This document shows, in pieces, positions 8,681-16,731 of a DNA stretch of 64,000 nt. The notes beneath the pieces are model-generated. The model had not been told where the DNA came from and searched no databases. It was given only the letters and a program-made list of their open reading frames with translations. Numbering within the stretch: the stretch's first letter is position 1; every line of letters starts with the position of its first letter. The stretch is from Shouchella oshimensis (lineage in GTDB: Bacteria > Bacillota > Bacilli > Bacillales > Bacillaceae_D). The DNA lies in the NCBI RefSeq assembly GCF_002019765.1, contig NZ_KV917380.1, positions 2,514,667 through 2,578,666 on the forward strand, in the 5' to 3' direction. Both the position numbers and the translations under genes were made by a program.

Positions 8681-9472
8681 TTAAAAAAAGATAACCGCAC
8701 CAATGACACCCATTAGTGCACCTGCTCCTGTACAGCATAAGTTAACGACATCGTTCGTGACAACCGATAACCCTTTTATCCGTACCGTTTTTACACAATG
8801 GTACGTTTTTTCTGTCTCTAAACCACAAGACGGGCAACGATATAGGCCTTGTACCGTCGAGCCTAGTACACTGTCTAATACATTTCCTAAAAAACCAATT
8901 AGTGTAAAGAAAAACAACCAAAGATAGCTAACGCTTGTCTCATTCCACCAGATGACGATAGCTGTACCTGCTAACAAAAAGCTACCAGCAAACGCAGCTG
9001 CCATCCCTAAGCTTGTGATGCCTCCAGATACGCCCTTTTCGACCTTTTTTCCTGAGAATAAATCAAACGGCTTGTCTTGGCTAAGTTTGCCAATCTCTGA
9101 TGCCCACGTATCAGCCATGGCTGTTGCTAGACACCCTACAAAACCAGCTATAAAAAGAGTAGCCAGCGAAGGAAAAATCACTAAACAGAGTGAACAAATG
9201 GCTGCGTAACCTCCATTGGCTATCACTTGAAATGCATCACGCTTGCCATGCTTTTCAACGACTTCATGATCAACATGTGCCCCTTTTAATTTGCCCAATA
9301 TAATAGAACTTCCAAAGAAAACTGCAAATAAGAGTAAACCAGCAGGGCCTACACCAATAACCGTTACTGTACCGACTACAAAAGCGGCAACCGCCCCAGA
9401 AATCGTTAGCTTCTGTAACATAAATAATGACACACATACTAATAAAATAAAGCTAAGCCATCCGATTAACAT
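8681..9472 (-). CDS. DUF92 family membrane protein
   Basis: A 263-residue inner-membrane protein with about six or seven predicted helices. The motif region 'MADTWASEIGKLS' followed by 'VEKGVSGGITSLGMAAAFAGS' and 'GNVLDSVLGSTVQG' is typical of DUF92 (TIGR00297), related to phytol- and dolichol-kinase-like cytidylyltransferase folds. A CPSCG..C cluster near 214-230 could bind metal. The bacterial function is not established. Its start overlaps the yqgN stop by 7 nt, suggesting co-transcription with the folate gene. Confidence 0.8.
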   Translation of the reverse strand: MLIGWLSFILLVCVSLFMLQKLTISGAVAAFVVGTVTVIGVGPAGLLLFAVFFGSSIILGKLKGAHVDHEVVEKHGKRDAFQVIANGGYAAICSLCLVIFPSLATLFIAGFVGCLATAMADTWASEIGKLSQDKPFDLFSGKKVEKGVSGGITSLGMAAAFAGSFLLAGTAIVIWWNETSVSYLWLFFFTLIGFLGNVLDSVLGSTVQGLYRCPSCGLETEKTYHCVKTVRIKGLSVVTNDVVNLCCTGAGALMGVIGAVIFF

Positions 9473-10020
9473 GTCGATTTCTCACTAAGAACGAGGTCGA
9501 TCCTCATGTCATGAGCTTCAACAGGAATGGATTCAATGAGTTGCTCTTTAAAACATAACGATACCGTCTCTCCTTTAAAGAAAGGTAGATACCGATCGTA
9601 AAAACCGCCACCCATCCCGAGCCGTGATCCGTCTTTTGAAAAAGCAAGCCCTGGTACAATAAGCAAATCTAGCTCTTTTGGGCTTACATAAAAACGTGGG
9701 TTTTCTTTTGGCTCATACAAATTGTAGGGGCGGAGCTCAATCTGGTCTAAGTCTTGAATAACGTAGAAATGCATTTCGCGTGCTTTCATATTAGTACGTG
9801 GTAATGCCACTTTCTTTCCTTGCTCGCGAGCATACTCCATTATTGACAATGTCGCCACTTCTGGGAAACGCGCGTACGTTAATCCGATTGTGCCAGCTTG
9901 TTTCCATTCTTCTGTTTGATAAAGCTGGTTTGCCAGCCCTTGTGATCGTTCTAAATACTCTGTCTTATTCATTTGTTCGAGCTGTTTTTGCAAACGTTGT
10001 CGTAATTGTTGTTTCAACAC
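9466..10020 (-). CDS. yqgN: 5-formyltetrahydrofolate cyclo-ligase (YqgN)
   Basis: Uses ATP to convert 5-formyl-THF to 5,10-methenyl-THF, returning a stored folate to one-carbon metabolism. The 184 residues match the family in length. The active-site motif GMGGGFYDRYL is at 135-145, and the basic N-terminus (KQQLRQRLQ) is the usual ATP-binding start. The start codon is GTG at 10020, with AGGAG 5 nt upstream. It follows rpmG, as in B. subtilis, and overlaps the DUF92 gene. Confidence 0.93.
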   Translation of the reverse strand: MLKQQLRQRLQKQLEQMNKTEYLERSQGLANQLYQTEEWKQAGTIGLTYARFPEVATLSIMEYAREQGKKVALPRTNMKAREMHFYVIQDLDQIELRPYNLYEPKENPRFYVSPKELDLLIVPGLAFSKDGSRLGMGGGFYDRYLPFFKGETVSLCFKEQLIESIPVEAHDMRIDLVLSEKSTC

Positions 10021-10073
10021 CTCAGCTCCTCACTAAAAAAGTCAATAAAAAGAAGCAGCGGTAAACCGTCTGC

Positions 10074-10223
10074 TTACTTTGTTTCACGATGAAGTGTATG
10101 GCGCTTTAAACGCGGATTATATTTCTTAAGTTCAATACGCTCTGGGTTTGTGCGCTTGTTTTTTGTTGTAATATAATTACGGTCACCGTTTTCAGTACAA
10201 GCTAAAGTAACTTGAACACGCAT
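10074..10223 (-). CDS. rpmG: 50S ribosomal protein L33, cysteine-poor form
   Basis: A 49-residue basic protein of the large ribosomal subunit. It begins [19 protein letters not shown] and ends LHRETK. In zinc-binding L33 the two metal pairs are CxxC; here only the first Cys of the first pair remains (ACTEN) and the second pair reads YNPR. It is therefore a zinc-free (C-minus) type. In B. subtilis such forms replace zinc-containing paralogues under Zur control during zinc shortage, but no Zur box is visible upstream here. GGAGGG lies 7 nt before the ATG. Confidence 0.93.
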   Translation of the reverse strand: MRVQVTLACTENGDRNYITTKNKRTNPERIELKKYNPRLKRHTLHRETK

Positions 10224-10309
10224 GTGCTATCCCTCCAAACTCTCTCTTACATACCTACATAGAATAGCAAAAGCTAACCGTAAAATCAAGACTTAATTAA
10301 CGAACGTTA

Positions 10310-10990
10310 TCAAACAGTCTGTTGCGCTAAATAGTTCGATCGTTTTAAATGAACCATATTTTCACTACTCATTTGTATTAGAGATGCGTTAACCGTTTCG
10401 TTAGACTGTATTAAACAAGTGCATACCATAAGACTTTCGGTTTTCGTTGCAGAAAACGGCGCAAAAAACAATTTGCCTAACGGGTCATTCCAAATTTGGT
10501 TCACTAAGCCAACACCATACTGAATAGATTGAGCCTTTGGCATTTGTATAGAAAATAAAGAATATTTCTCATCTGAATAATGAATAAGTGCTTTCTCTGC
10601 TGGCGAATAAAACGAAAGCCCTTCTTGTGTGTACGTGACTTGCTGGGCTAATAATTTGACATTAGTGTCGGAAGCTCCTTCATTTTTCATCGAAATCATT
10701 CGTTTAACACCGAGTTCATCTTCTAATGACTCATCACGGATCGTTAATTTTATATTTAAGCCTTTATGGTATGCCTGACTTACAATAACTGTGTTTGTAC
10801 TAGAAAAAGCCGCATTGACAATCCAGCCTTCTTCGCCAATCCACGTTGTTTTCCCATCATACCAGAGGCCAATTTTAGATAAATGCTGAGAATGCAGAGT
10901 AGACCGTAAGCGCAAATGGATATCAACCGTAAAAACCGGCTTTGTCCCAATAGCATAAAAAATGTTTGATATATGATTGTTTGTATTCAT
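10310..10990 (-). CDS. Stand-alone GH15-N-like beta-domain protein (putative)
   Basis: From ATG at 10990 (AAGGAG 7 nt upstream; the ORF opens further up at 11035) it encodes 226 residues. The region 'SKIGLWYDGKTTWIG', then 'RMISMKNEGASDTNVKLLAQQV' and 'FYSPAEKALIHYSDEKYSLFSIQM', resembles the N-terminal beta-sandwich of bacterial glucoamylase-like (GH15) proteins. No catalytic alpha/alpha barrel follows, so it has no expected hydrolase activity. It has no signal peptide. The resemblance is from memory and moderate; it may be a remnant or a separate family. Confidence 0.5.
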   Translation of the reverse strand: MNTNNHISNIFYAIGTKPVFTVDIHLRLRSTLHSQHLSKIGLWYDGKTTWIGEEGWIVNAAFSSTNTVIVSQAYHKGLNIKLTIRDESLEDELGVKRMISMKNEGASDTNVKLLAQQVTYTQEGLSFYSPAEKALIHYSDEKYSLFSIQMPKAQSIQYGVGLVNQIWNDPLGKLFFAPFSATKTESLMVCTCLIQSNETVNASLIQMSSENMVHLKRSNYLAQQTV

Positions 10991-11298
10991 ATTTTCACTC
11001 CTTCTAGTAAAATGTTGGTTCTTTTTACTTTCCATCGATTCTCTGTCTATTAAGCATACTGGCTTCTCGCCATTTCCACAATGAGTGCAAATTGTATGTT
11101 TTTGTAATCGTTCTTTTTATCGTTACATCAACTGTTCTCACCTCCTAATCGCTTAAAAACAACTTGGTCGATAGAGATTATGACTAAAGCTGTCAAAAAA
11201 TGACGCATGAATTGATAAATTTTCATTAAGCTGATGAAACGTACGTAATTTCATGTATAATGGAGATTGCGAAAACAATCCATAGGAGGGAACAACAC

Positions 11299-11682
11299 AT
11301 GGAATGGATGTTAGCGCTCTTGCTAGGAACAGCTATTGTTCTGCTCATTGTTTCTTTTGTTAAAGAGGACAAAGGTTCAAAAATAGAAGATCAAATCGAA
11401 CATTTATCAATTTCCTTTATGCAAGAGCTTCATCAAGTGAAGAATCAATTGAGAGATATTGAATTAGATGCGGAGATTGCAGCCAAAGATGCACAGCAGC
11501 AAAATCGCTCCAATTCACATCAACAGCTATTAAGAGAGATTCTAGATTTGCACAAGCGTGGCTATTCTGTAGAGGGTATTGCGTTGGAAACGTCCCTTGA
11601 ACCACATGAAGTCGATCGTCTCTTATCCCCTTACCTCGACGGACAAGTAGAAGAAAGGACGAAAGTTGCCAATGACGCGTAA
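11299..11682 (+). CDS. DUF6115/SwrB-like membrane-anchored protein (putative)
   Basis: 127 residues from ATG at 11299, chosen because AGGAGGG lies 8 nt upstream; an earlier in-frame ATG at 11260 lacks such a site. An N-terminal membrane helix (about 3-21) is followed by a coiled-coil-like stretch (30-80) and a short helix-turn-helix-like end 'LHKRGYSVEGIALETSLEPHEVDRLL'. This layout resembles SwrB/DUF6115 proteins of motile bacilli, but no flagellar genes are nearby. It overlaps the next gene by 11 nt and forms a two-gene operon with it. Confidence 0.6.
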   Translation: MEWMLALLLGTAIVLLIVSFVKEDKGSKIEDQIEHLSISFMQELHQVKNQLRDIELDAEIAAKDAQQQNRSNSHQQLLREILDLHKRGYSVEGIALETSLEPHEVDRLLSPYLDGQVEERTKVANDA

Positions 11683-12139
11683 AACTATTCGTAGCTTTGC
11701 TGGTGGATTATTGATTGCTTCTGGTGTCTTGGGGATCACATACTTTATTGGAAACGATCAAGAGGCTGCTTCTAGTTCGGATTTTACAGAAGAAGAAATG
11801 GTCGCTCACTTACAGGAAAATGGTTACGCCGTTGAGACACAGGCTGCTTGGGATGAGTTAGAGGCACAACTTGCTGAAGCGCAAAACACTGATGCTGAAG
11901 AAGAACCCTCTGATAACAATGAAGGAGAAATTGCGTATAGAACAATTCTTCACGTTGTACCAGGAATGACAAGTATTGACGTAGGTGAAATGTTAGAAGA
12001 AGCTGGTATTGTAGATAGTGCCTATGATTTTTATGAAGAAGTTGACAATCGTGGGTTATCCAATGACTTACGTCCGCAAGTTACAGGAGAGTTAACGAGT
12101 GAGATGAGCTTAAGCGAAGTTGTAGATGAATTTTTCTAA
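11672..12139 (+). CDS. YceG/MltG-like N-domain membrane protein, no catalytic domain
   Basis: 155 residues from ATG at 11672; TTG at 11666 is an alternative with better spacing to AAAGGA. One membrane helix (about 9-25) is followed by an acidic linker and a small domain with 'HVVPGMTSIDVGEMLEEAGIVDSAYDFYEEV', which resembles the LysM-like N-terminal part of MltG/YceG endolytic transglycosylases. The catalytic Glu-bearing domain is absent, so it is more likely to bind the cell wall or a partner than to cleave it. Translationally coupled to the preceding gene. Confidence 0.6.
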   Translation: MTRKTIRSFAGGLLIASGVLGITYFIGNDQEAASSSDFTEEEMVAHLQENGYAVETQAAWDELEAQLAEAQNTDAEEEPSDNNEGEIAYRTILHVVPGMTSIDVGEMLEEAGIVDSAYDFYEEVDNRGLSNDLRPQVTGELTSEMSLSEVVDEFF

Positions 12140-12223
12140 GCTTACAACTTCTATTCGACAGATAGCATATATATCCTTTAAAAAAATACAAAAATCTACA
12201 TGTTCTACGAATCATTTATCGGA

Positions 12224-12247
12224 AGTTCGGCGATAGCCGAGCTTTTT
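12224..12247 (+). terminator. Terminator after the DUF6115-like/YceG-like operon
   Basis: An 8-bp stem AGTTCGGC / GCCGAGCT with a GATA loop (one G-T pair) is followed by TTTTTC. It isolates the upstream operon from the secreted-protein gene. Confidence 0.75.
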
Positions 12248-12279
12248 CTATTTAAGCTTCTCGATTGATTATTATAATA

Positions 12280-12308
12280 TTGACATTACCATATTAAACC
12301 ATTATTAT
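12280..12308 (+). promoter_or_regulatory. Sigma-A promoter for the secreted protein gene
   Basis: TTGACA at 12280-12285, a 17-nt spacer and TATTAT at 12303-12308 give a near-consensus vegetative promoter, about 30 nt before the ATG. Confidence 0.7.
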
Positions 12309-12339
12309 TACAATATATAACAAGGAGGTTACATATAAT

Positions 12340-12768
12340 ATGAAAAAAATTATTATTTCAAGTTTTCTTACTGCACTATTCCTTTTAATTAGTTTTTCTA
12401 TTACGGAAAAAGCAGATGCCGCTTACCATCCGTGGCAGAAATTTAAAGAGTTTGGAAGTACATGTGAAGTTAGAGCATGGACGGACTACTTGTCTTATGG
12501 AAGAACAGCAACTACAGTAGATTTCTTTTTAGAACAAAGGGGTAACTGCGGAACATTAAGTTATTCTGCCGGTGTAGAGGGGAGCTACTGGAACGCTATT
12601 TCATCTTTAGAAACAGGGAGCTTTGCAAACCGTACTCCTGTTAAAAAATCTAGAATTTTTAGCGGTGTCACCGGAGTTACAGAAAAAGGAACGTTAGTTG
12701 CGAGATTAACAAAGGGAAAAATTTATGCCGATTATAATAAGGGCAATGTGCTTACATTTAGATATTAA
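12340..12768 (+). CDS. Orphan secreted protein with one likely disulfide
   Basis: 142 residues with a clear Sec signal peptide (KKIIIS, hydrophobic 7-21) and predicted cleavage after ADA at about residue 27. The mature part of about 115 residues is beta-rich and basic, with two cysteines (C42 and C70) that could pair once exported. The family is not recognised. The gene has its own near-consensus promoter, a strong AAGGAGG and flanking terminators, and sits in unusually AT-rich DNA between core genes, suggesting an acquired single-gene unit. A toxin, an enzyme inhibitor or an envelope protein are all possible. Confidence 0.75.
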   Translation: MKKIIISSFLTALFLLISFSITEKADAAYHPWQKFKEFGSTCEVRAWTDYLSYGRTATTVDFFLEQRGNCGTLSYSAGVEGSYWNAISSLETGSFANRTPVKKSRIFSGVTGVTEKGTLVARLTKGKIYADYNKGNVLTFRY

Positions 12769-12827
12769 TTCTTAATAAAGCTTTATATTTAAAAGACTTA
12801 TCTAACTAACTTAAAAAAAAGATCTTT

Positions 12828-12876
12828 AGGCTATTATCAAGCATTCTTCACTCGTGTGATGATAACCTGTTTTTTT
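12828..12876 (+). terminator. Terminator after the secreted protein gene
   Basis: An imperfect stem between AGGCTATTATCA and TGATGATAACCT with an 18- to 20-nt loop, then a run of seven T. Two pairs are wobble or mismatched. Confidence 0.55.
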
Positions 12877-12891
12877 CTAATGAAAATTGCA

Positions 12892-12939
12892 CACAAAAAA
12901 ACACCTTCAAATTTTATTTTGTTAAGGTGTTTTTTTGTG
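12892..12939. terminator. Bidirectional terminator between the secreted protein gene and pbpA
   Basis: A perfect 16-bp inverted repeat, CACAAAAAAACACCTT and its complement, separated by 16 nt. The A-rich and T-rich arms allow termination in both directions. Confidence 0.8.
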
Positions 12940-12996
12940 TTTTATTGTATAAAGATAAAATTATTTTGTTTGAAATTCAGTCATGCTTAATAACTT

Positions 12997-15075
12997 TTAT
13001 TGCTCTTCAAACAAATCGACTTCTTCGACAACAGAATCCACTTCTTCTGGACCGTTCCGTTCATCTTGCAAGTCGTAGTAAGCTTCGGTTAAATCTGTTG
13101 CGATTTTTTCAGAGATTTTATTACCGGATGTTCCTGAAGGAGGAACATTCGTATCTGGCGTCATAATTGCAAACGCAATTTCCGGATCATCGTAAGGAGC
13201 GTAACCAACAAAGCTTAAATTGTTCGTCGGTCTACCATTTAAGAATGACTGAGCTGTACCGGTTTTTGCAGCGATATTTAAATTATTTGATACACCACTC
13301 GCTGTACCATTTGCATTCGTTACAACGGCTCGGAATGAATCTTGTACTGCTGCAATATCGCTTTGGCTCATATCAACGGTATTTAACACTTCTGGGGTAT
13401 TTGTGCGAACAACAGCACCATCACCATCACCATTCGGGTTCGCTTCTACAATTTCTGTAACGAGGCGAGGACGCATCCGTACGCCATCGTTGGCAATTGT
13501 GCTAACATACTGCGCAAGCTGAAGGGTCGTATACGTATCGTACTGGCCAATCATAAAATCAAGTAAATTACCTGATTCCTGAACACCTTCCGAAGCAAAG
13601 CCTGTCGCTTCATTTGGCAGGTCTATGCCTGTTTCTCCTCCAAGACCAAATTGATGAAAATAATACTTCACTTGATCCAAAACTTCATTTGCTTTAGTGT
13701 GACTGAAGATACTTGCGCGAGGACTATAATTAAAATCTGCCATCCGCATGGCAATTTCAAACATATAGACGTTGGACGAGCGTGCCATTGCTTCACGAAG
13801 GGCAACATGGCCTATAGATGTACTTAACGAAGCTTTTCTTGTACCATCGCTAAATTCAAGTCGTCTGTCATGAATAACCGTGCTTGGAGTGATAACACCT
13901 TCTTCTAGACCAGCTAGTACAGAGGCACCTTTTACAACTGAACCTGGCATATAGGCGTTTTGAAAGACGCCTGTTGGGTTGCTAAATCCTTCCTCCCCAC
14001 GTTCTTTCTGGAAGCCACTCATCGCTAAAATATCCCCAGTTTTTGGGTCCATTACAACTGCATAAGAAGACGCATCCTGTACAAAGATTCCTTGGTTTTG
14101 AAGAACGCGGCTTTCCACAATGTCATCAAGGATTTGCTGATATTCCATATCAATGCTTAACACAAGGTCATTGCCTCGGCTTCCTGGCGTTTCTTCAATA
14201 AGCTGTTCCATTGGGCCACTGCCTTCACGGGTATTCGTTCGAACGACTTCCGCTTTTTGGCCGCGTAGTACATCCTCATACTGTTTTTCCAAAAAACTAT
14301 TACCTACTAAGTCTGAGCGCATATAGCCTCTTGCTAAATAATCATCAACGGATTCTGTTTGGATTGATCCTACTCTTCCATAGATATTTTTTAGCGTATC
14401 ACCATACACGTATTCTCGAACAGAATCCCGCTGAATATTAATGTTCGGTAAACGGTCTAAATGCTCAGCAAGCTTAGGCGCTTCTTCATCCGTTAGTCCT
14501 TGCTTAATTCGCTGTGGGGAGCCGTTTGTCCCTCTTAGCATATGAGAAAAAATAGCAATAACTTGCTCTTCTTCCTCTGAATAATTCGCAATCATCTCAT
14601 CGGAAATAGCGTCAATCATACGCTGATACTCCGTTGTTTCATCTTCGTCGCTGTAATCAATATCTTCAATGAGAGCTCTACGTTCTTGAGGTTCCAATTT
14701 TGTGTAATAATATTCTCTTTTATCACGGTCACGTAAATTTTCGGTGTCTACCGTAATAAATTTAGCCACTTCTTCGGCAATTTCAATCATATCTCCACCG
14801 CTTTGATTTCCTGGGTTCGTATATGTAACCGATAGTTCTAAGCTATTTTCTACGACAGGATACCCATAGCGATCTGTAAAGATCCCTCGTGGTGCATCAA
14901 TAAGAGCTGTTTGGTTTGATACATGCTTTAACTCTTCTTCATATTCCTCACCGTTTACAATTTGCACAAGACCAAGCCGCAAAATTAATGCAGAAAAAAG
15001 TAAAAACACAGCAAGAAATAAAATATTTAATCGCAATGAGACGTGATGCTTCTTATTGCTTTTCGATTCGCCCAT
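12997..15075 (-). CDS. pbpA: Class B penicillin-binding protein PbpA (PBP2A, YqgF)
   Basis: A DD-transpeptidase that cross-links peptidoglycan outside the membrane; B. subtilis PbpA serves lateral wall growth and spore outgrowth. The 692 residues have a membrane anchor (15-38), a pedestal/dimerisation region (about 55-280) and a transpeptidase domain. The active-site motifs are S379VVK382, S433SN435 and K604TG606. The C-terminus is acidic. GGGAGG lies 8 nt before the ATG. A pbpA-yqgE-sodA neighbourhood matches B. subtilis, but a 6S RNA gene is inserted directly upstream. Confidence 0.95.
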   Translation of the reverse strand: MGESKSNKKHHVSLRLNILFLAVFLLFSALILRLGLVQIVNGEEYEEELKHVSNQTALIDAPRGIFTDRYGYPVVENSLELSVTYTNPGNQSGGDMIEIAEEVAKFITVDTENLRDRDKREYYYTKLEPQERRALIEDIDYSDEDETTEYQRMIDAISDEMIANYSEEEEQVIAIFSHMLRGTNGSPQRIKQGLTDEEAPKLAEHLDRLPNINIQRDSVREYVYGDTLKNIYGRVGSIQTESVDDYLARGYMRSDLVGNSFLEKQYEDVLRGQKAEVVRTNTREGSGPMEQLIEETPGSRGNDLVLSIDMEYQQILDDIVESRVLQNQGIFVQDASSYAVVMDPKTGDILAMSGFQKERGEEGFSNPTGVFQNAYMPGSVVKGASVLAGLEEGVITPSTVIHDRRLEFSDGTRKASLSTSIGHVALREAMARSSNVYMFEIAMRMADFNYSPRASIFSHTKANEVLDQVKYYFHQFGLGGETGIDLPNEATGFASEGVQESGNLLDFMIGQYDTYTTLQLAQYVSTIANDGVRMRPRLVTEIVEANPNGDGDGAVVRTNTPEVLNTVDMSQSDIAAVQDSFRAVVTNANGTASGVSNNLNIAAKTGTAQSFLNGRPTNNLSFVGYAPYDDPEIAFAIMTPDTNVPPSGTSGNKISEKIATDLTEAYYDLQDERNGPEEVDSVVEEVDLFEEQ

Positions 15076-15104
15076 TAGACAACCTCCCTGACTCTATTAC
15101 AGGT

Positions 15105-15327
15105 AAAAAGACACCCGTACTCCGGATGCCTTTAATTAAAGTAGTCATACCCGCTTGTGCCGTTGCAAGTGAATGCTTTATGAACCTACATCGGTAGGTG
15201 GGTGTTCGCAGTTAAAGGTTCGCTGTCTAGTACTTGCTAGCTTAGCGTTGCTTTACTCATTTAAAACTCCCTTTTAACATTCAAGGTTCAAAGCATAAAA
15301 AAGCTTACGAACACGGCAGGTAATACA
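15105..15327 (-). ncRNA. ssrS: 6S RNA
   Basis: 6S RNA mimics an open promoter and binds sigma-A RNA polymerase in stationary phase. On the minus strand the 5' arm TGTTCGTAAGC (near 15310) and the 3' arm CTGCGAACACCCACCT (near 15205), TGCAACGGCAC and AAGCGGGTA match the conserved halves of bacterial 6S, including E. coli SsrS. UGCCGU pairs with ACGGCA and closes the long helix around a central bubble. A consensus promoter and a terminator frame about 200-220 nt. Which of the two bacillar 6S types it represents is not resolved. Confidence 0.85.
15110..15130 (-). terminator. Terminator of the 6S RNA gene
   Basis: GGCATCCG pairs with CGGGTGTC (two G-T pairs) around a 5-nt loop, followed by TTTTT on the minus strand. 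It lies about 35 nt before the pbpA start codon. Confidence 0.75.
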
Positions 15328-15333
15328 CTTGTT

Positions 15334-15362
15334 ATTATAAAATAGAACAAGAATCCTGTCAA
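15334..15362 (-). promoter_or_regulatory. Consensus sigma-A promoter of the 6S RNA gene
   Basis: On the minus strand TTGACA (15362-15357), a 17-nt spacer and TATAAT (15339-15334). Both hexamers are perfect. The start of transcription is predicted near 15327. Confidence 0.88.
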
Positions 15363-15376
15363 AGCATGTAGAGATT

Positions 15377-16663
15377 TTACACAGTTTTATCAGGACTACT
15401 CTGCCCTTCTGATTCATTCACATTTGGCATTACATCCGAATGAGCATCCGGGGGCTGAATGCGTTTAACAAAAAAATAAATCCATAAATGCCCTGACCCT
15501 ACAATTAACAGTACATATGGAATGGCGTGTTCTTCAGGAAAAATGGAGATGATTGCAATAAAGAAGAGAATCGATGCAATTCGACCAATATTTAAAAACC
15601 ATTCCCTGACAATAATATATTCCACTCGTAACTCAGCTGCTCTACTCGCTTTGCCAATAACATCGTATGTTAACGATACATAAGGAATGAGTAAAAGCGG
15701 ATACGCCACCGATATAATAATTCCGTAAAGAATCAATTTAGGAAACGTTAGATGAAACAAAAGTAGAAAAATCGCTCCATATAACAACAATCCACCGACA
15801 AGAATGGCTCGCTTTCGATACGCCACTTTAAGTAAACGCGCAGTTAAATAATAAAATATAAATTGGGTACCTGAAGTCACTAGTCCATACGTCCCCAAAG
15901 CAAGTTCGTTATTCGTTACAACAAAGACCCAAACAACGATGACAAACACAAACGTCCCCTCACGTAGCCCTTGGGTAACATGCGCCCATGTCACTTTCCT
16001 CCAATCTTTATTTCGTTTACGCTCGTTTAACACATGCCTAATATTAAAATTACCCTTGGCGTGGCGTTTTCCTAGCCATATGGTTAAAATCACCGCTAGT
16101 AAAAACAAAGTTAGGGATAACGCAAATATAAAGAAGTATCCTTGATAGCCTGTTCGTTTCGTAATAATAAAACCTGCTGTTAAAGGACCTGTCATTCCTG
16201 CAAAAGAGGTTAATAACCCTAAGAAGCCATTAAAAAAATCTCTTGTTTCTGGCTCTGTTACCTCAAACGTTAGTACATTAAAGGCAAGCCAGTAGAAACC
16301 GGTACCGAGACCAATGAGAGAGCCGAGTAATAGCAAATGTTGAGCCGCATTTTCTCCTACAACTAATACGGCGATATAAAATAAAGACATCAAACTGATT
16401 CCAATACGAAGCACATAAACGCGATCAATATGCTTCGATAACTTTCCAGCCATTAAAAACGCAAGCGGTTGAAAAATAACAGACATTAAATTGTAGAGGG
16501 CAAGATCTATAAATTGACCTGATTGCTTCCATAAGAAAACATTGACAAACGTATTCGATAAAGCCACGCTCAACGCATAAAGTCCGCCAATGGATAATAA
16601 TAATTTTAAATCTTTTGATGCAACGACGTGCCCAAAAATACTGTCCATCCACTTTTTTGGCAT
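15377..16663 (-). CDS. yqgE: MFS transporter YqgE
   Basis: A 428-residue major facilitator superfamily permease with about 12 predicted membrane helices and a short charged C-terminal tail. It aligns by position and type with YqgE of B. subtilis, next to pbpA and sodA. A conserved-looking loop 'LGKRHAKGNFNIRHVLNERKRNKDWRKVTWAHVTQGLREGTF' lies between the two six-helix halves. The substrate is unknown. GTGAGGTC precedes the ATG. A 279-bp repeat lies 69 bp upstream of its start. Confidence 0.85.
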   Translation of the reverse strand: MPKKWMDSIFGHVVASKDLKLLLSIGGLYALSVALSNTFVNVFLWKQSGQFIDLALYNLMSVIFQPLAFLMAGKLSKHIDRVYVLRIGISLMSLFYIAVLVVGENAAQHLLLLGSLIGLGTGFYWLAFNVLTFEVTEPETRDFFNGFLGLLTSFAGMTGPLTAGFIITKRTGYQGYFFIFALSLTLFLLAVILTIWLGKRHAKGNFNIRHVLNERKRNKDWRKVTWAHVTQGLREGTFVFVIVVWVFVVTNNELALGTYGLVTSGTQFIFYYLTARLLKVAYRKRAILVGGLLLYGAIFLLLFHLTFPKLILYGIIISVAYPLLLIPYVSLTYDVIGKASRAAELRVEYIIVREWFLNIGRIASILFFIAIISIFPEEHAIPYVLLIVGSGHLWIYFFVKRIQPPDAHSDVMPNVNESEGQSSPDKTV

Positions 16664-16731
16664 GACCTCACCACCTTACCAGTAGTGTGTCTGTTTCATT
16701 TTGGGCTATGCATAGATTTTTGTAATAAAAA

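Noticed and set aside
11417-11605. Minus-strand frame opposite the DUF6115-like gene
   Set aside because: No ribosome binding site, and the plus-strand gene has the better start, the membrane helix and coupling to its neighbour.
13405-13428. Plus-strand frame encoding six histidines in a row, like an engineered His tag
   Set aside because: It is the complement of the Asp/Gly repeat 'NPNGDGDGAVV' of PbpA. The PbpA frame is intact and conserved on both sides, so vector contamination is not indicated.
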